DNA from: CAIOZA01 sp964464375 | GTDB taxonomy: Bacteria > Bacteroidota > Ignavibacteria > Kapaibacteriales > UBA2268 | Direction of reading: 5' to 3' | NCBI GenBank assembly: GCA_964464375.1 | Contig: CAYXFU010000008.1 | Span: forward strand, 1 to 64,000 | DNA length: 64,000 bases | Shown here: in pieces, positions 1-8,006 of the stretch | Numbering within the stretch: the stretch's first letter is position 1 | Layout of the letters: every line of letters starts with the position of its first letter | The notes under the pieces: model-generated | Databases searched by the model: none | The model's input: the letters and a program-made list of their open reading frames with translations, nothing else | Told to the model about the DNA's origin: nothing | Program-made: the position numbers and the translations under genes

Positions 1-540
1 GGAAAGGGTGAGGAAAATTCTGTATTTATTGTTCATTGGTGTTTGCTCGTTGTTCATTGAAATAAGCTACGTAGTAGCGAAATCTTAATAGAAAATAAAT
101 AAACAAAACAGATCAAAGCTCCATCGGAGCGACATAAAAAAATCAAAATACTATGCAAAAGATACAAATTGTATTTCTCCCTTCCTTGAGGAAGGGTCGG
201 GGTAGGTGTTGTATTAATGTTTAGTAAAGTGGTCGTAGTAAATAGTAAAATCAAAAAACTCAATGTAAATGATGCAAAAGTGCAAAACAAAAATCATGAT
301 GATTGCAATAAAAGGGAGTTAAGAGAATTATAAATAACTAAACGTTCATTGAAATAGTGCAAAAGATGCAATTCACTTTCGAAAAGATGCAATCTTTTTG
401 AAAGTTGAATAGTCATTTTCACGGAAAGATGTCTCGACGTAAGCGAGACCGGGTCATAGTTGCATTAATTCCCTTTCCAATTTTTGGATAGGGCAGGGTG
501 AGGAGAATACTGAATTAATTTGACATTAATTATTTCTCAT
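1..540. repeat. Cluster of small palindromes in a gene-free region (REP-like)
   Basis: No credible gene lies here. The stretch holds at least five perfect or near-perfect short inverted repeats: 66-78 (GCTAC, loop GTA), 118-130 (GCTCC, loop ATC), 179-196 (CCCTTCC, loop TTGA), 375-405 (14-bp stem) and 431-449 (GTCTCG). An imperfect one lies at about 471-492. The octamer GTTCATTG occurs four times (31-38, 52-59, 344-351, 543-550). The opening bases, GGAAAGGGTGAGG, resemble 487-503, so the window seems to start inside a further copy. Palindromes with short loops in intergenic DNA are the hallmark of REP-type elements; the assignment is inference, since other genomic copies cannot be seen here. 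Confidence 0.55.
375..405. repeat. 14-bp-stem hairpin
   Basis: ACTTTC and AAAAGAT pair with ATCTTTT and GAAAGT around a three-base GCA loop, with one G.T pair in the stem. The left arm contains AAAAGATGCAAT (382-393), which is also present as a direct repeat at 361-372. No gene ends just upstream on either strand, so it is more likely a repeat element than a terminator. Confidence 0.6.
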
Positions 541-564
541 TTGTTCATTGAACAGATAAAAAAA

Positions 565-586
565 AGGACAACCTCACAGTTGTCCT
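565..586 (-). terminator. Rho-independent terminator of the ATP synthase operon
   Basis: AGGACAAC (565-572) pairs with GTTGTCCT (579-586) around a six-base loop. On the minus strand the stem is followed by an unbroken U-tract (plus-strand A run 558-565). It lies about 35 bases beyond the atpG stop codon, which fits the end of the minus-strand operon. Confidence 0.85.
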
Positions 587-621
587 AAGTAAATTACAAA
601 TTATTAATTCTTAATTGATTA

Positions 622-1509
622 CTATCCCTTTTGTGCGTTAGCTCCGCCAACTATTTCCAGCATTTCTCGTGTGATTGTAGCTTGGCGTTCCTTATTAAAC
701 ACAAGCTCAAGATATTGAACAAGATCCTTGGCATTTTTAGTGGCATTTTCCATAGCCATACGTCTTGATGCCTGTTCTGCTGCATTTGATTCAAGAAGAG
801 TTCTCCAAAGTTGAATATCAATATGACGGGGGAGAAGATCGTCAAGAATTTCCTTTTGATTAGGTTCGTAAATATAATCTATATTAAACTTCGTTTTGTT
901 TGCATCACTTACATGTTGCTCCAATGGTAACAAACAAATTGTAGAAGGAATTTGTACTAAAAGATTCTTAAACATATTGAAGGAAATCATCACTTTATCA
1001 ATTCTTCCTTCTGTAAATTCTGCAGTTAAATAATCTGTTATCTCTTTAGCATTCTCAAATTTTAATCCCTGAAATATTTGAGGAAATGATTTCAATAAAG
1101 TAGCATTAGAATTCTTGAATGATGAAGCTGCCTTCTTACCAAGAGGAATAAAGTGTATCTTTGCATTTGGATACTCAGTCTTTAATTCCTCATTTATCAA
1201 TCTGTTAGTCGCTCGGAAAATAGCTGTGTTAAAGCTTCCACATAATCCACGGTCTCCGGCTATTACTACAACTGCTATATTCTTGATATTTTTTCTTTTT
1301 TCGAGAAGAGGATGAGAGTAGCTCTCGCCAATTGAATCAACAAGATTCATAAGAATATCACCAAGCTTAGCGGCAAATGGTCTGGCGGCAAGAATCGCAT
1401 CCTGTGCTCTTTTTAGCTTTGCCGTTGAAACCATCTTCATAGCCTGTGTAATCTTCGCTGTGTTGTTAACTGCTGAGATTCTGCGTCTTATATCTCTTAA
1501 AGTAGCCAT
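622..1509 (-). CDS. atpG: F-type ATP synthase subunit gamma
   Basis: This is the central stalk of the F1 motor. It turns inside the alpha3-beta3 head and links proton flow through F0 to ATP synthesis at the cytoplasmic face of the membrane. The 295 residues match the usual length. The N-terminal helix (ATLRDIRRRISAVNNTAKIT) and the C-terminal helix ending in TREMLEIVGGANAQ are the two conserved coiled-coil segments of the family. It is the last gene of the minus-strand operon and is followed by a strong terminator. It is separated from atpA by hldD, an unusual insertion. The start is the ATG before ATLRDI, the conserved family start. Confidence 0.97.
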   Translation of the reverse strand: MATLRDIRRRISAVNNTAKITQAMKMVSTAKLKRAQDAILAARPFAAKLGDILMNLVDSIGESYSHPLLEKRKNIKNIAVVVIAGDRGLCGSFNTAIFRATNRLINEELKTEYPNAKIHFIPLGKKAASSFKNSNATLLKSFPQIFQGLKFENAKEITDYLTAEFTEGRIDKVMISFNMFKNLLVQIPSTICLLPLEQHVSDANKTKFNIDYIYEPNQKEILDDLLPRHIDIQLWRTLLESNAAEQASRRMAMENATKNAKDLVQYLELVFNKERQATITREMLEIVGGANAQKG

Positions 1510-1534
1510 CTATTAATTCCTGTCAAAAAAATAT

Positions 1535-2503
1535 TTATAAATGCTTCCAGGTTTTCATCAAGTAATTTTTCACATAATCATCAATTGAGTCTTCTAAAGT
1601 ACCAAAGTTCATAGGAAATAAATTAGCTTCGAACTTTTCCATCTGTGCTTGTGTAAAGTTCTGATACTGATTTATCAAATTATCAGGCATATCAATATAA
1701 TTGATATTTGATTCTTTACCCATTGAACTGAATACTGCATTAACTAAGTCATTCCAACTTCTTGGTTTACCTGTACCCATATTGTAAATACCGGCATATT
1801 TCTCAGTTTCCTGTAATTTCCAAATAACATTTACGACATCTTTAACGTAAATGAAATCACGCTTTTGCCCACCATCCCCGAATTCGAGGGCATTTGACTT
1901 GTATAATTTAACTTCTCCGGTTTCAATGATCTGATTAAAGGATCTGTAAACCATTGAAGCCATATCATCTTTGTGATACTCGTTTGGTCCAAAAACATTA
2001 AAGAATTTCAAACCAATGAATTCTTTGTCCAAACGATTATCTATTAACCATAAATCAAAAAGGTGTTTTGATAGTCCATATGGATTCAAGGGTCTTAAAT
2101 CATCAAATAGTGCATCATTATAGCCATTAGATCCATCGCCGTATGTTGCGGCACTACTTGCATAAATAAACCTAACATCATTTTCAGCTGCAAACCTGGC
2201 AAGTTCAATACTATAATTCAGATTATTACTCATTATATAATCAACATTAGTCTCTGTTGTAGTTGAGCAAGCTCCCATGTGAATTATGGTACTGATAGAA
2301 TTTCTTAAATCAGTATCGAATCTGATTTTTTCAAGAAATTCATTCTTATGAAATAATCTGTGGAATTTTTTTCCAACAAGATTTTTCCATTTATCTTCTG
2401 TTCCCATTCTATCAACAACAATGATATTGCTTTTACCATTTTCATTGAATTTTTTTAGGATACAAGAACCAATAAAACCGGCACCACCAGTGATTACTAT
2501 CAT
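1535..2503 (-). CDS. hldD: ADP-L-glycero-D-manno-heptose-6-epimerase
   Basis: HldD converts ADP-D-glycero-beta-D-manno-heptose to the L-glycero epimer, the last step in making the activated heptose of the lipopolysaccharide inner core. The 322-residue protein is an extended SDR. It has the NAD(P)-binding GGAGFIG at residues 6-12, a Ser in YASSAATYG near 116 and the catalytic Tyr142-x3-Lys146 in PYGLSKH. VDRMGTEDKWKNLVGKKF is typical of HldD rather than GalE. Its ATG shares one base with the stop codon of atpA (TAATG), so its translation is probably coupled to the ATP synthase alpha subunit. Its place between atpA and atpG is unusual and suggests insertion into an existing operon. Confidence 0.93.
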   Translation of the reverse strand: MIVITGGAGFIGSCILKKFNENGKSNIIVVDRMGTEDKWKNLVGKKFHRLFHKNEFLEKIRFDTDLRNSISTIIHMGACSTTTETNVDYIMSNNLNYSIELARFAAENDVRFIYASSAATYGDGSNGYNDALFDDLRPLNPYGLSKHLFDLWLIDNRLDKEFIGLKFFNVFGPNEYHKDDMASMVYRSFNQIIETGEVKLYKSNALEFGDGGQKRDFIYVKDVVNVIWKLQETEKYAGIYNMGTGKPRSWNDLVNAVFSSMGKESNINYIDMPDNLINQYQNFTQAQMEKFEANLFPMNFGTLEDSIDDYVKNYLMKTWKHL

Positions 2504-4062
2504 TACTTAATATTATGAGTATTTTTAAATATGGACACAAAACCATCAGCCGCTTCAATTAAAAGCTTAGAAATATCATCAGTTAATTCTTTTTTATTTG
2601 AAATTAAATTCTGTAATTCGAGATAGTTATTATCCAAATATTCAAAGAATTCTTTTTCAAAATCTGCTAATACCTCTACGTCAAATTCATCTAAGTAACC
2701 ATGAGTAGCTGTCCATATCAAAGCTATCTGTTTATTAACAGGTAGTGGAACGAACTGCTTCTGTTTCAATATTTCAGTCAATCTTGCACCACGGCGCAAT
2801 TGCTGCTGAGTCGATTTATCAAGATCTGATCCAAATTTAGCAAATGATTCTAGTTCCCTGTACTGAGCTAATTCAAGTTTCAGAGGTCCTGCAACCTTCT
2901 TCATAGCTTTAATCTGTGCATTACCGCCAACTCGTGATACTGAGATACCAACATTCATAGCAGGTCGGATACCTGAGTTAAATAAGTTAGGCTCAAGATA
3001 AATCTGACCATCAGTAATAGAAATAACATTTGTTGGAATATATGCAGCAACATCACCAGCTTGAGTTTCAATAACAGGCAGAGCAGTTAGTGTACCGCCA
3101 CCCATTGCATCTGAAAACTTAGCTGCTCTTTCCAGAAGTCTTGAATGAAGATAGAAAATATCACCGGGATAAGCTTCACGTCCAGGTGGACGTCTCAATA
3201 GCAATGAAACCTGACGATAAGCAGCTGCTTGTTTTGAAAGATCATCATAAATAACAAGAGCATCCATGCCATTGTCACGGAAGTATTCTCCCATAGAACA
3301 ACCGCAATATGGAGCAATATATTGCATAGCGGCAGGATCAGATGCATTCGCTGCAACAATAATTGTGTATTCTAAAGCACCAAACTGTTCCAAATAAGAA
3401 ACAACATTTGCTACTGTTGAACCTTTTTGTCCGATGGCAACATAAATACAATATACCGGACGAATATTGTTAGCTTTAGCTTCAGCAGAATGAGTATATT
3501 TTTGATTGATAATTGCGTCAAGAGCAATTGCAGTTTTACCAGTTTGTCTGTCACCAATTATTAACTCACGTTGTCCTCTACCGATTGGTATCAATGCGTC
3601 AACTACCTTCAAACCTGTTTGAAGAGGCTCCTTGACAGGTTGACGGAAAATAACACCAGGAGCTTTTCTCTCAATTGGGAAGAACTGAGTTGTATTAATA
3701 TCGCCTTTATTATCAATTGGAATTCCGATTGGATTTACTACTCTTCCAAGAAGTTCTCTACCTACAGGTACAGAAGCGATTTTTTTCGTACGGCGAACAG
3801 TATCACCTTCTTTTACTAAGCTGTCATCACCAAGTAACATTACACCGACATTGTCTTCTTCAAGATTGAGAACCATTCCAAAGACATCATTGGGAAATTC
3901 CACAAGCTCTGATACCATTACTTTTGTTAAGCCATAAATACGAGCAACACCATCTCCAACCTGGAGTACAGTACCAACTTCGTACACATCAGCTTCATTT
4001 TCAAAACCTGACAGCTGTCGTCTTAAAATTGCAGAAATTTCTTCTGGACGTACATCAACCAT
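2503..4062 (-). CDS. atpA: F-type ATP synthase subunit alpha
   Basis: This is the non-catalytic nucleotide-binding subunit of the F1 head. The 519 residues hold the beta-barrel domain (about 20-95), the Walker A motif GDRQTGKT (170-177), Walker B in ALVIYDDLSK, and the conserved SVSRVGGNAQIKAM segment with the arginine finger that completes the catalytic site on beta. The C-terminal helical domain is intact. It follows atpH by about 40 bases, and its stop overlaps the hldD start by one base. No beta subunit gene is present in the window, so atpD must lie elsewhere, as is common in the Bacteroidota/Chlorobi group. Confidence 0.98.
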   Translation of the reverse strand: MVDVRPEEISAILRRQLSGFENEADVYEVGTVLQVGDGVARIYGLTKVMVSELVEFPNDVFGMVLNLEEDNVGVMLLGDDSLVKEGDTVRRTKKIASVPVGRELLGRVVNPIGIPIDNKGDINTTQFFPIERKAPGVIFRQPVKEPLQTGLKVVDALIPIGRGQRELIIGDRQTGKTAIALDAIINQKYTHSAEAKANNIRPVYCIYVAIGQKGSTVANVVSYLEQFGALEYTIIVAANASDPAAMQYIAPYCGCSMGEYFRDNGMDALVIYDDLSKQAAAYRQVSLLLRRPPGREAYPGDIFYLHSRLLERAAKFSDAMGGGTLTALPVIETQAGDVAAYIPTNVISITDGQIYLEPNLFNSGIRPAMNVGISVSRVGGNAQIKAMKKVAGPLKLELAQYRELESFAKFGSDLDKSTQQQLRRGARLTEILKQKQFVPLPVNKQIALIWTATHGYLDEFDVEVLADFEKEFFEYLDNNYLELQNLISNKKELTDDISKLLIEAADGFVSIFKNTHNIK

Positions 4063-4105
4063 AAATTAACCTCATCACGAATTTATATTTTAATAATGTA
4101 TTTTA

Positions 4106-4645
4106 CTAATTTCTTGATAACTGTATAAACAGATTATCTAGCTGACTTTTTAAACTTGCATCATAGACCCAGTCGTCAATCTGAACCATAATTCCACCTT
4201 TTAAATCGGCTTCAGTTATGAATGTGGGTATAACTTCCATATTAATATTCGAAGATATTTTAGAAATTATCTTTGCTTTCATATCATCGTTTAGCTCAAT
4301 GGCAGAAATGATATCAACCTTCTGCTTGTTGTTAAATTTGAAGTACTGCACTTCGTATTGGGCTATTATATCTAGTAGAAGCTCTGCTCGGCTTTTTGTT
4401 ACCAGGAAAACAATAAAATTCAAAGCCATTATACTAATATGGTCTTTAAATAATTCAGTTATAACTCCCTTTTTCTTGTTATCAGGTACTACCGGGCTTT
4501 TCAGAAAAGCTTTCAACTCTTTCGACTTCGAAACAATCTCTTCAACGATTTTAAAATCATTGAATAACTTATCTGTTACTTTATCCGCGATTGCAGTTTC
4601 AATAATCGCTCTTGCATATCTGAAGGAAACTTTTTGTTCAGTCAT
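4106..4645 (-). CDS. atpH: F-type ATP synthase subunit delta
   Basis: Delta joins the peripheral stalk (b subunits) to the top of the alpha3-beta3 head. The 179-residue length is typical. The N-terminal segment VSFRYARAIIETA matches the conserved family start, and the C-terminal part GGIMVQIDDWVYDASLKSQLDNL matches the GG-x-x-I-x-x-x-D-x-x-x-D-x-S family signature. It lies between atpF and atpA in canonical order, 12 bases after atpF. Confidence 0.96.
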   Translation of the reverse strand: MTEQKVSFRYARAIIETAIADKVTDKLFNDFKIVEEIVSKSKELKAFLKSPVVPDNKKKGVITELFKDHISIMALNFIVFLVTKSRAELLLDIIAQYEVQYFKFNNKQKVDIISAIELNDDMKAKIISKISSNINMEVIPTFITEADLKGGIMVQIDDWVYDASLKSQLDNLFIQLSRN

Positions 4646-4657
4646 TTCTATTCAATT

Positions 4658-5152
4658 TTAGTTTTTAGGAAGTTTTTCAATATATGATTCAACTAATTTT
4701 GTATGCTTGTCTTTGTCCAGTGTTTCGCCTAACAATTTTTCAGCAGCAATTACAACGAGACCAGCAACTTCAGATCTTAATGCAAGAATAGCTGATTCTT
4801 TACTTCTTTCGATTTCTTTTGTTGCCTCATCAACTTTTTGTCTTTTAACTCTATCGGCTTCTACAGAGGCTTTATTAATTATTTCCTCAGCTTGAATTCT
4901 ACCTTTATGTATAATTTCGGACATGTCCTTTTGGGCTGTCTGAAGTTTTTCCTGACTTTCTATCAGTAATTTTTGAGCTTCCTGATTCGCTTTAGTTGCA
5001 TTATCAATCGAATCACGAATTCCTGCTTCTCTCGAACGAAGTCCATTCAGAATTGGCTTAACACCAAACTTGATCAAGAGTAATAGAAGTAGAAAAAAGT
5101 TGATCAGGGTCCAAATCATCAAACCTGGTGATACATTTAAAACACTTTCCAT
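4658..5152 (-). CDS. atpF: F-type ATP synthase subunit b
   Basis: This is the peripheral stalk subunit that anchors the stator to the membrane. The 164 residues begin with a single transmembrane helix (about residues 9-28, LMIWTLINFFLLLLLLIKFG). A long charged amphipathic helix rich in E, K, A and Q follows (about 40-135) and forms the dimeric coiled coil. It is 146 bases downstream of atpE, a gap with two strong hairpins that may set expression relative to subunit c. There is a single b gene here, with no b-prime. Confidence 0.95.
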   Translation of the reverse strand: MESVLNVSPGLMIWTLINFFLLLLLLIKFGVKPILNGLRSREAGIRDSIDNATKANQEAQKLLIESQEKLQTAQKDMSEIIHKGRIQAEEIINKASVEADRVKRQKVDEATKEIERSKESAILALRSEVAGLVVIAAEKLLGETLDKDKHTKLVESYIEKLPKN

Positions 5153-5212
5153 TGTTGAACCTTATTTATTCTTAAAATTATTTTCAAATTAATTAAAATT
5201 ACTCTGGTCTTT

Positions 5213-5287
5213 TTCCTGAATGTCAGGAACAGCCTAGAAAAAGATCAAATATACTAAATAACAGGGACCGGGGGTGATACCGGTCCC
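5213..5287 (-). promoter_or_regulatory. Two hairpins between atpE and atpF
   Basis: Two perfect inverted repeats fill this spacer: TTCCTGA (5213-5219) with TCAGGAA (5223-5229), loop ATG, and GGGACCGG (5264-5271) with CCGGTCCC (5280-5287), loop GGGTGATA. The second begins 12 bases after the atpE stop and is the most GC-rich local element. Neither is followed by a U-tract in the direction of transcription. RNA-stabilising or partial-attenuation elements that let the c subunit, needed in many copies, be made in excess are more likely than full terminators; this role is inference. Confidence 0.6.
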
Positions 5288-5298
5288 AATATCTAAAA

Positions 5299-5523
5299 CT
5301 ATTTAACAGCAAGTAAGATACAAATAACTAATGAGAACAATGCAACACCTTCGATAAGCGCTGCTGCGATAATCATTGTTGTTCTTGAGTCTCCCATAGC
5401 TTCTGGTTGGCGAGCACCTGCTTCTAAAGCGGCAGCTGCCAGTTTGCCAATTCCAAGTCCTGCACCGATAACAGAAATTCCTGCACCGAATCCTGCACCC
5501 AAGTGAGCCATGTTAATATCCAT
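5299..5523 (-). CDS. atpE: F-type ATP synthase subunit c (proton type)
   Basis: This is the 74-residue hairpin proteolipid that forms the rotor ring. It has two membrane helices joined by the polar loop GARQPEAMGD (about 36-45). The ion-carrying acid is Glu58 in AALIEGVALF. The residue equivalent to the sodium-ligand Gln of Ilyobacter-type rings is Ile25, and Gly, not Ser, follows the Glu. Both point to protons rather than sodium as the coupling ion (established knowledge of c-ring signatures applied to this sequence). An AGGAGG-type ribosome binding site (minus strand, 5527-5532) precedes the start, fitting high expression. Confidence 0.97.
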   Translation of the reverse strand: MDINMAHLGAGFGAGISVIGAGLGIGKLAAAALEAGARQPEAMGDSRTTMIIAAALIEGVALFSLVICILLAVK

Positions 5524-5575
5524 CTAAACCTCCTAAAGTAAAAAAATATGTAAAAAAAAAAACATTATTTTCGTT

Positions 5576-6673
5576 TTAATGAACGTGCTCAGTATGACCT
5601 TCAGATTTGTGATCACCCATTCCAACTCCTGTAAATACGGCAGTAAGAATAGTGAAAATATAAGCTTGAAGGAAAGCTACCAGTATTTCGAGTACGTACA
5701 TGAATAATGAAAAGAATACTGATACCGGAGCAACCGCTAAAGTTCTAAAGTAAAAGATTAGTCCGACAAGGGACAAAAGCACAACGTGCCCAGCTGTCAT
5801 ATTCGCAAAAAGACGAACTGTGAGAGCGAATGGTTTTGTAAATATTGACAGAATTTCAATTGGAATCATAATAGGAAGAAGCCACAATGGTGCTCCACCT
5901 GTTAAATGCTTTAAAAAAGCTACAATGCCAATCTCTTTAATAATTGTGTAGTTAATAACAAAAAGAGAACATAAAGCAAGTGCAGCTGTAGTGCCTAATG
6001 CACCAGTTGCGGAATGTCCACCTGGCATTAACCCAATGAAATTCATTGCAAGAATAAAAAAGAAAAGGACAACGAAATAGGGAAGAAGCCTATCTGTAAT
6101 GTGCTTTCCACCTAGATTTGGTCCGATAATATCATCTCTGATAAAAATAACGGATGCTTCAATTAAATTTTGCATTCCTTTAGGTTCTTTTTCTTTTGTC
6201 TTTTTATATGAGCGTCCAACTTTGGTGAAAACCCAAATCAATAGAATCATTGACAACCATTGGAAGCATACAAGACTTGTAATGGACATATCAAGAGTCG
6301 GAGCTTTTTCATTTGATGATTTAACAAGTTTATGAGATTTGTGATCAATCTTAAACAAACCTTGTTGTGACATGGTCTCAACTGATGAATAAACATGAAA
6401 ACCGACTTCTTTATCAAAAATGATAACTGGAAGAGAAGCTATATGATACTGATAAAAGGTTAAATCTCTGTGCTCACCAAGGCTTTTTAATAATGTAGGA
6501 AAAACCTCAGTTGGTGGAACATTTCCATCTGAAGTGTGAGCATTTTCAGTGTGCTGTACTTCATTTGGTATGTTCTTAGTAGGTTGCTGGGTACTGTCGT
6601 TCCCATTTGTATGTAATTCATTATTGGCATTATTGTTTTCAGCTAAAAATGTTTCAGTACCAGCTTTTGACAT
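5576..6673 (-). CDS. atpB: F-type ATP synthase subunit a
   Basis: This membrane stator subunit forms the proton half-channels. The 365 residues are longer than the roughly 270 of E. coli. A hydrophilic N-terminal region of about 130 residues, rich in Asn, Thr, His and Glu, precedes the first membrane helix (SLVCFQWLSMILLIWVF). Long N-terminal extensions are known in the Bacteroidota/Chlorobi group, but no clear signal peptide starts this one. The essential Arg is present in FALTVRLFANMTAGH. The C-terminus is His-rich (GDHKSEGHTEHVH). It lies between an AtpI-like gene and atpE, as expected. Confidence 0.95.
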   Translation of the reverse strand: MSKAGTETFLAENNNANNELHTNGNDSTQQPTKNIPNEVQHTENAHTSDGNVPPTEVFPTLLKSLGEHRDLTFYQYHIASLPVIIFDKEVGFHVYSSVETMSQQGLFKIDHKSHKLVKSSNEKAPTLDMSITSLVCFQWLSMILLIWVFTKVGRSYKKTKEKEPKGMQNLIEASVIFIRDDIIGPNLGGKHITDRLLPYFVVLFFFILAMNFIGLMPGGHSATGALGTTAALALCSLFVINYTIIKEIGIVAFLKHLTGGAPLWLLPIMIPIEILSIFTKPFALTVRLFANMTAGHVVLLSLVGLIFYFRTLAVAPVSVFFSLFMYVLEILVAFLQAYIFTILTAVFTGVGMGDHKSEGHTEHVH

Positions 6674-6682
6674 AAATTCCCT

Positions 6683-6988
6683 TTATTTGTTTTTTTTATT
6701 CTGCAAATTTAAAAAATTTACTCGATTATTTAGGTATAAAATTTCAACAAAAATTAAAATAAATGTAGAAAAAACGAAACTAATCGCAAAATTGAAATGA
6801 TTTGGAATGTAATATTTAAGCAATATGAATATCATTATTGCAATAATGAAATACCTTATCACAAATGAACCAAATACAATTTTATTAAATGAGCTAAAAG
6901 ATTTTGATAAAGCAAATTTTGCTGTAATCAGACCCGCTACAAAGTTGAGTATAGATAATATCAAAGCCGATACAATAGAAATATCCAT
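6683..6988 (-). CDS. AtpI-like small membrane protein
   Basis: A 101-residue protein with about four hydrophobic segments and a basic, Asn-rich tail (NLQNKKNK). Its size, topology and place between atpZ and atpB match ATP synthase protein I and related assembly factors, which help build the c-ring or its complex with subunit a. No decisive motif is visible, so the assignment rests mainly on position. It ends 9 bases before the atpB start. Confidence 0.6.
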   Translation of the reverse strand: MDISIVSALILSILNFVAGLITAKFALSKSFSSFNKIVFGSFVIRYFIIAIMIFILLKYYIPNHFNFAISFVFSTFILIFVEILYLNNRVNFLNLQNKKNK

Positions 6989-6993
6989 TTTAG

Positions 6994-7224
6994 TTATTCT
7001 TTTCCTTTAGTAAGATTCAGTACTGTTCTGATAAAACTATACATACCTGCAGCTACTCCAAACAATGAACAAATGACAATTAGCCAAGGCGATGTATGAA
7101 ATTTTCCATCGAGCCACCAGCCAAGTAGAACCATCAGAAGAATTGTTATGGCCATTTGCCAGCCAAGGTTCAAATATGGACCTAGTTCTTTAGATATGTC
7201 CTTTCTGCTTTTTGGACTATACAT
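6994..7224 (-). CDS. atpZ: AtpZ/AtpI family protein
   Basis: A 76-residue protein with two membrane helices. The first contains GWQMAITILLMVLLGWWLDGKF; the GWWLD-K motif is typical of the AtpZ/AtpI (ATPase gene 1) family. The second is PWLIVICSLFGVAAGMYSFI. AtpZ with AtpI has been linked to Mg/Ca transport or ATP synthase assembly. Its ATG shares a base with the stop of the enoyl-CoA hydratase gene (TAATG), so the two are probably translationally coupled. It heads the ATP synthase gene set proper. Confidence 0.85.
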   Translation of the reverse strand: MYSPKSRKDISKELGPYLNLGWQMAITILLMVLLGWWLDGKFHTSPWLIVICSLFGVAAGMYSFIRTVLNLTKGKE

Positions 7225-8006
7225 TATTTCCCACTGAATTCGGCTTTCCTTTTTTCTAAAAATGCTGAAGTACCTTCATGGAAGTCATCTGTTCCGCATA
7301 TTTCTCCAAATTTTATAGATTCATAAACTAATCCATCAGAAATGCTTAGAGAATCAGACATAATAATTGAATCGATTGCTGCAGAAACAGCTAACTGACC
7401 TTTTGATAAAATAACATTTACGAATTCTATAACTTTGGTCATTAGGTCAGCTTGTTCATAAACACCATTTACTAATCCAATTCTGAAGGCTTCTTCGGCA
7501 TTTATGTTATTCCCTGTGCAAATCATTTCAATGGCTTTTGCTCTTCCTACAATTCTAGTTAATCGTTGGGTTCCTCCATAACCTGGGAGAATACCAAGAT
7601 TTACCTCGGGCTGACCGAATTTCGCATTTGTTGAAGCAAATCTTATATGACATGCTAATGTCAACTCACAGCCTCCACCAAGTGCAAAGCCGTTCACAGC
7701 CGCGATAACCGGTATTCTCAGGTTTTCCAATCTATGCATTATTTTAGACCCAAACTCAGAGAAAAGTTTACCGGAATATTTATCACATTCATTTAATTCA
7801 GATATATCAGCACCTGCAGCAAAAGCCTTCTCACCAGCTCCTGTCAGTATCACTGCTTTGATTGTTTGATCTAATTCTATTTCTGAAATTGCTTCATCAA
7901 TATCCTCAAATAATTGACAATTTAAAGCATTCAATTTATCTGGTCTGTTAAGTATGATCTTTGCAATGTTATCTAATCTTTCGAAAATAATTGATGAGTA
8001 AGGCAT
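7224..8006 (-). CDS. Enoyl-CoA hydratase/isomerase family protein
   Basis: This 260-residue crotonase-fold enzyme probably hydrates 2-trans-enoyl-CoA in fatty acid or amino acid catabolism. The oxyanion-hole segments AAGADISELN (64-73) and GFALGGGCEL (106-115) are clear. Both catalytic glutamates of true hydratases are present: Glu114 in GGGCEL and Glu134 in QPEVNLGILPGYGGTQRL. It is the first gene of the minus-strand operon and is coupled to atpZ by a one-base overlap, although it has no known role in ATP synthase. The exact acyl-CoA substrate cannot be told from sequence. Confidence 0.92.
   Translation of the reverse strand: MPYSSIIFERLDNIAKIILNRPDKLNALNCQLFEDIDEAISEIELDQTIKAVILTGAGEKAFAAGADISELNECDKYSGKLFSEFGSKIMHRLENLRIPVIAAVNGFALGGGCELTLACHIRFASTNAKFGQPEVNLGILPGYGGTQRLTRIVGRAKAIEMICTGNNINAEEAFRIGLVNGVYEQADLMTKVIEFVNVILSKGQLAVSAAIDSIIMSDSLSISDGLVYESIKFGEICGTDDFHEGTSAFLEKRKAEFSGK

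Noticed and set aside
54..290. Open frame of 78 codons on the minus strand
   Set aside because: It is made of palindromic repeat sequence (including the CCCTTCC hairpin) and AT-rich DNA. No ribosome binding site or protein-like composition.
651..845. Open frame within atpG and similar antisense or shifted frames elsewhere
   Set aside because: Shadow of a well-supported gene in another frame.
5299..5523. Possibility that the ATP synthase is sodium-coupled
   Set aside because: Subunit c has Ile25 at the Gln position and Gly after Glu58, so the sodium ligand set is absent.
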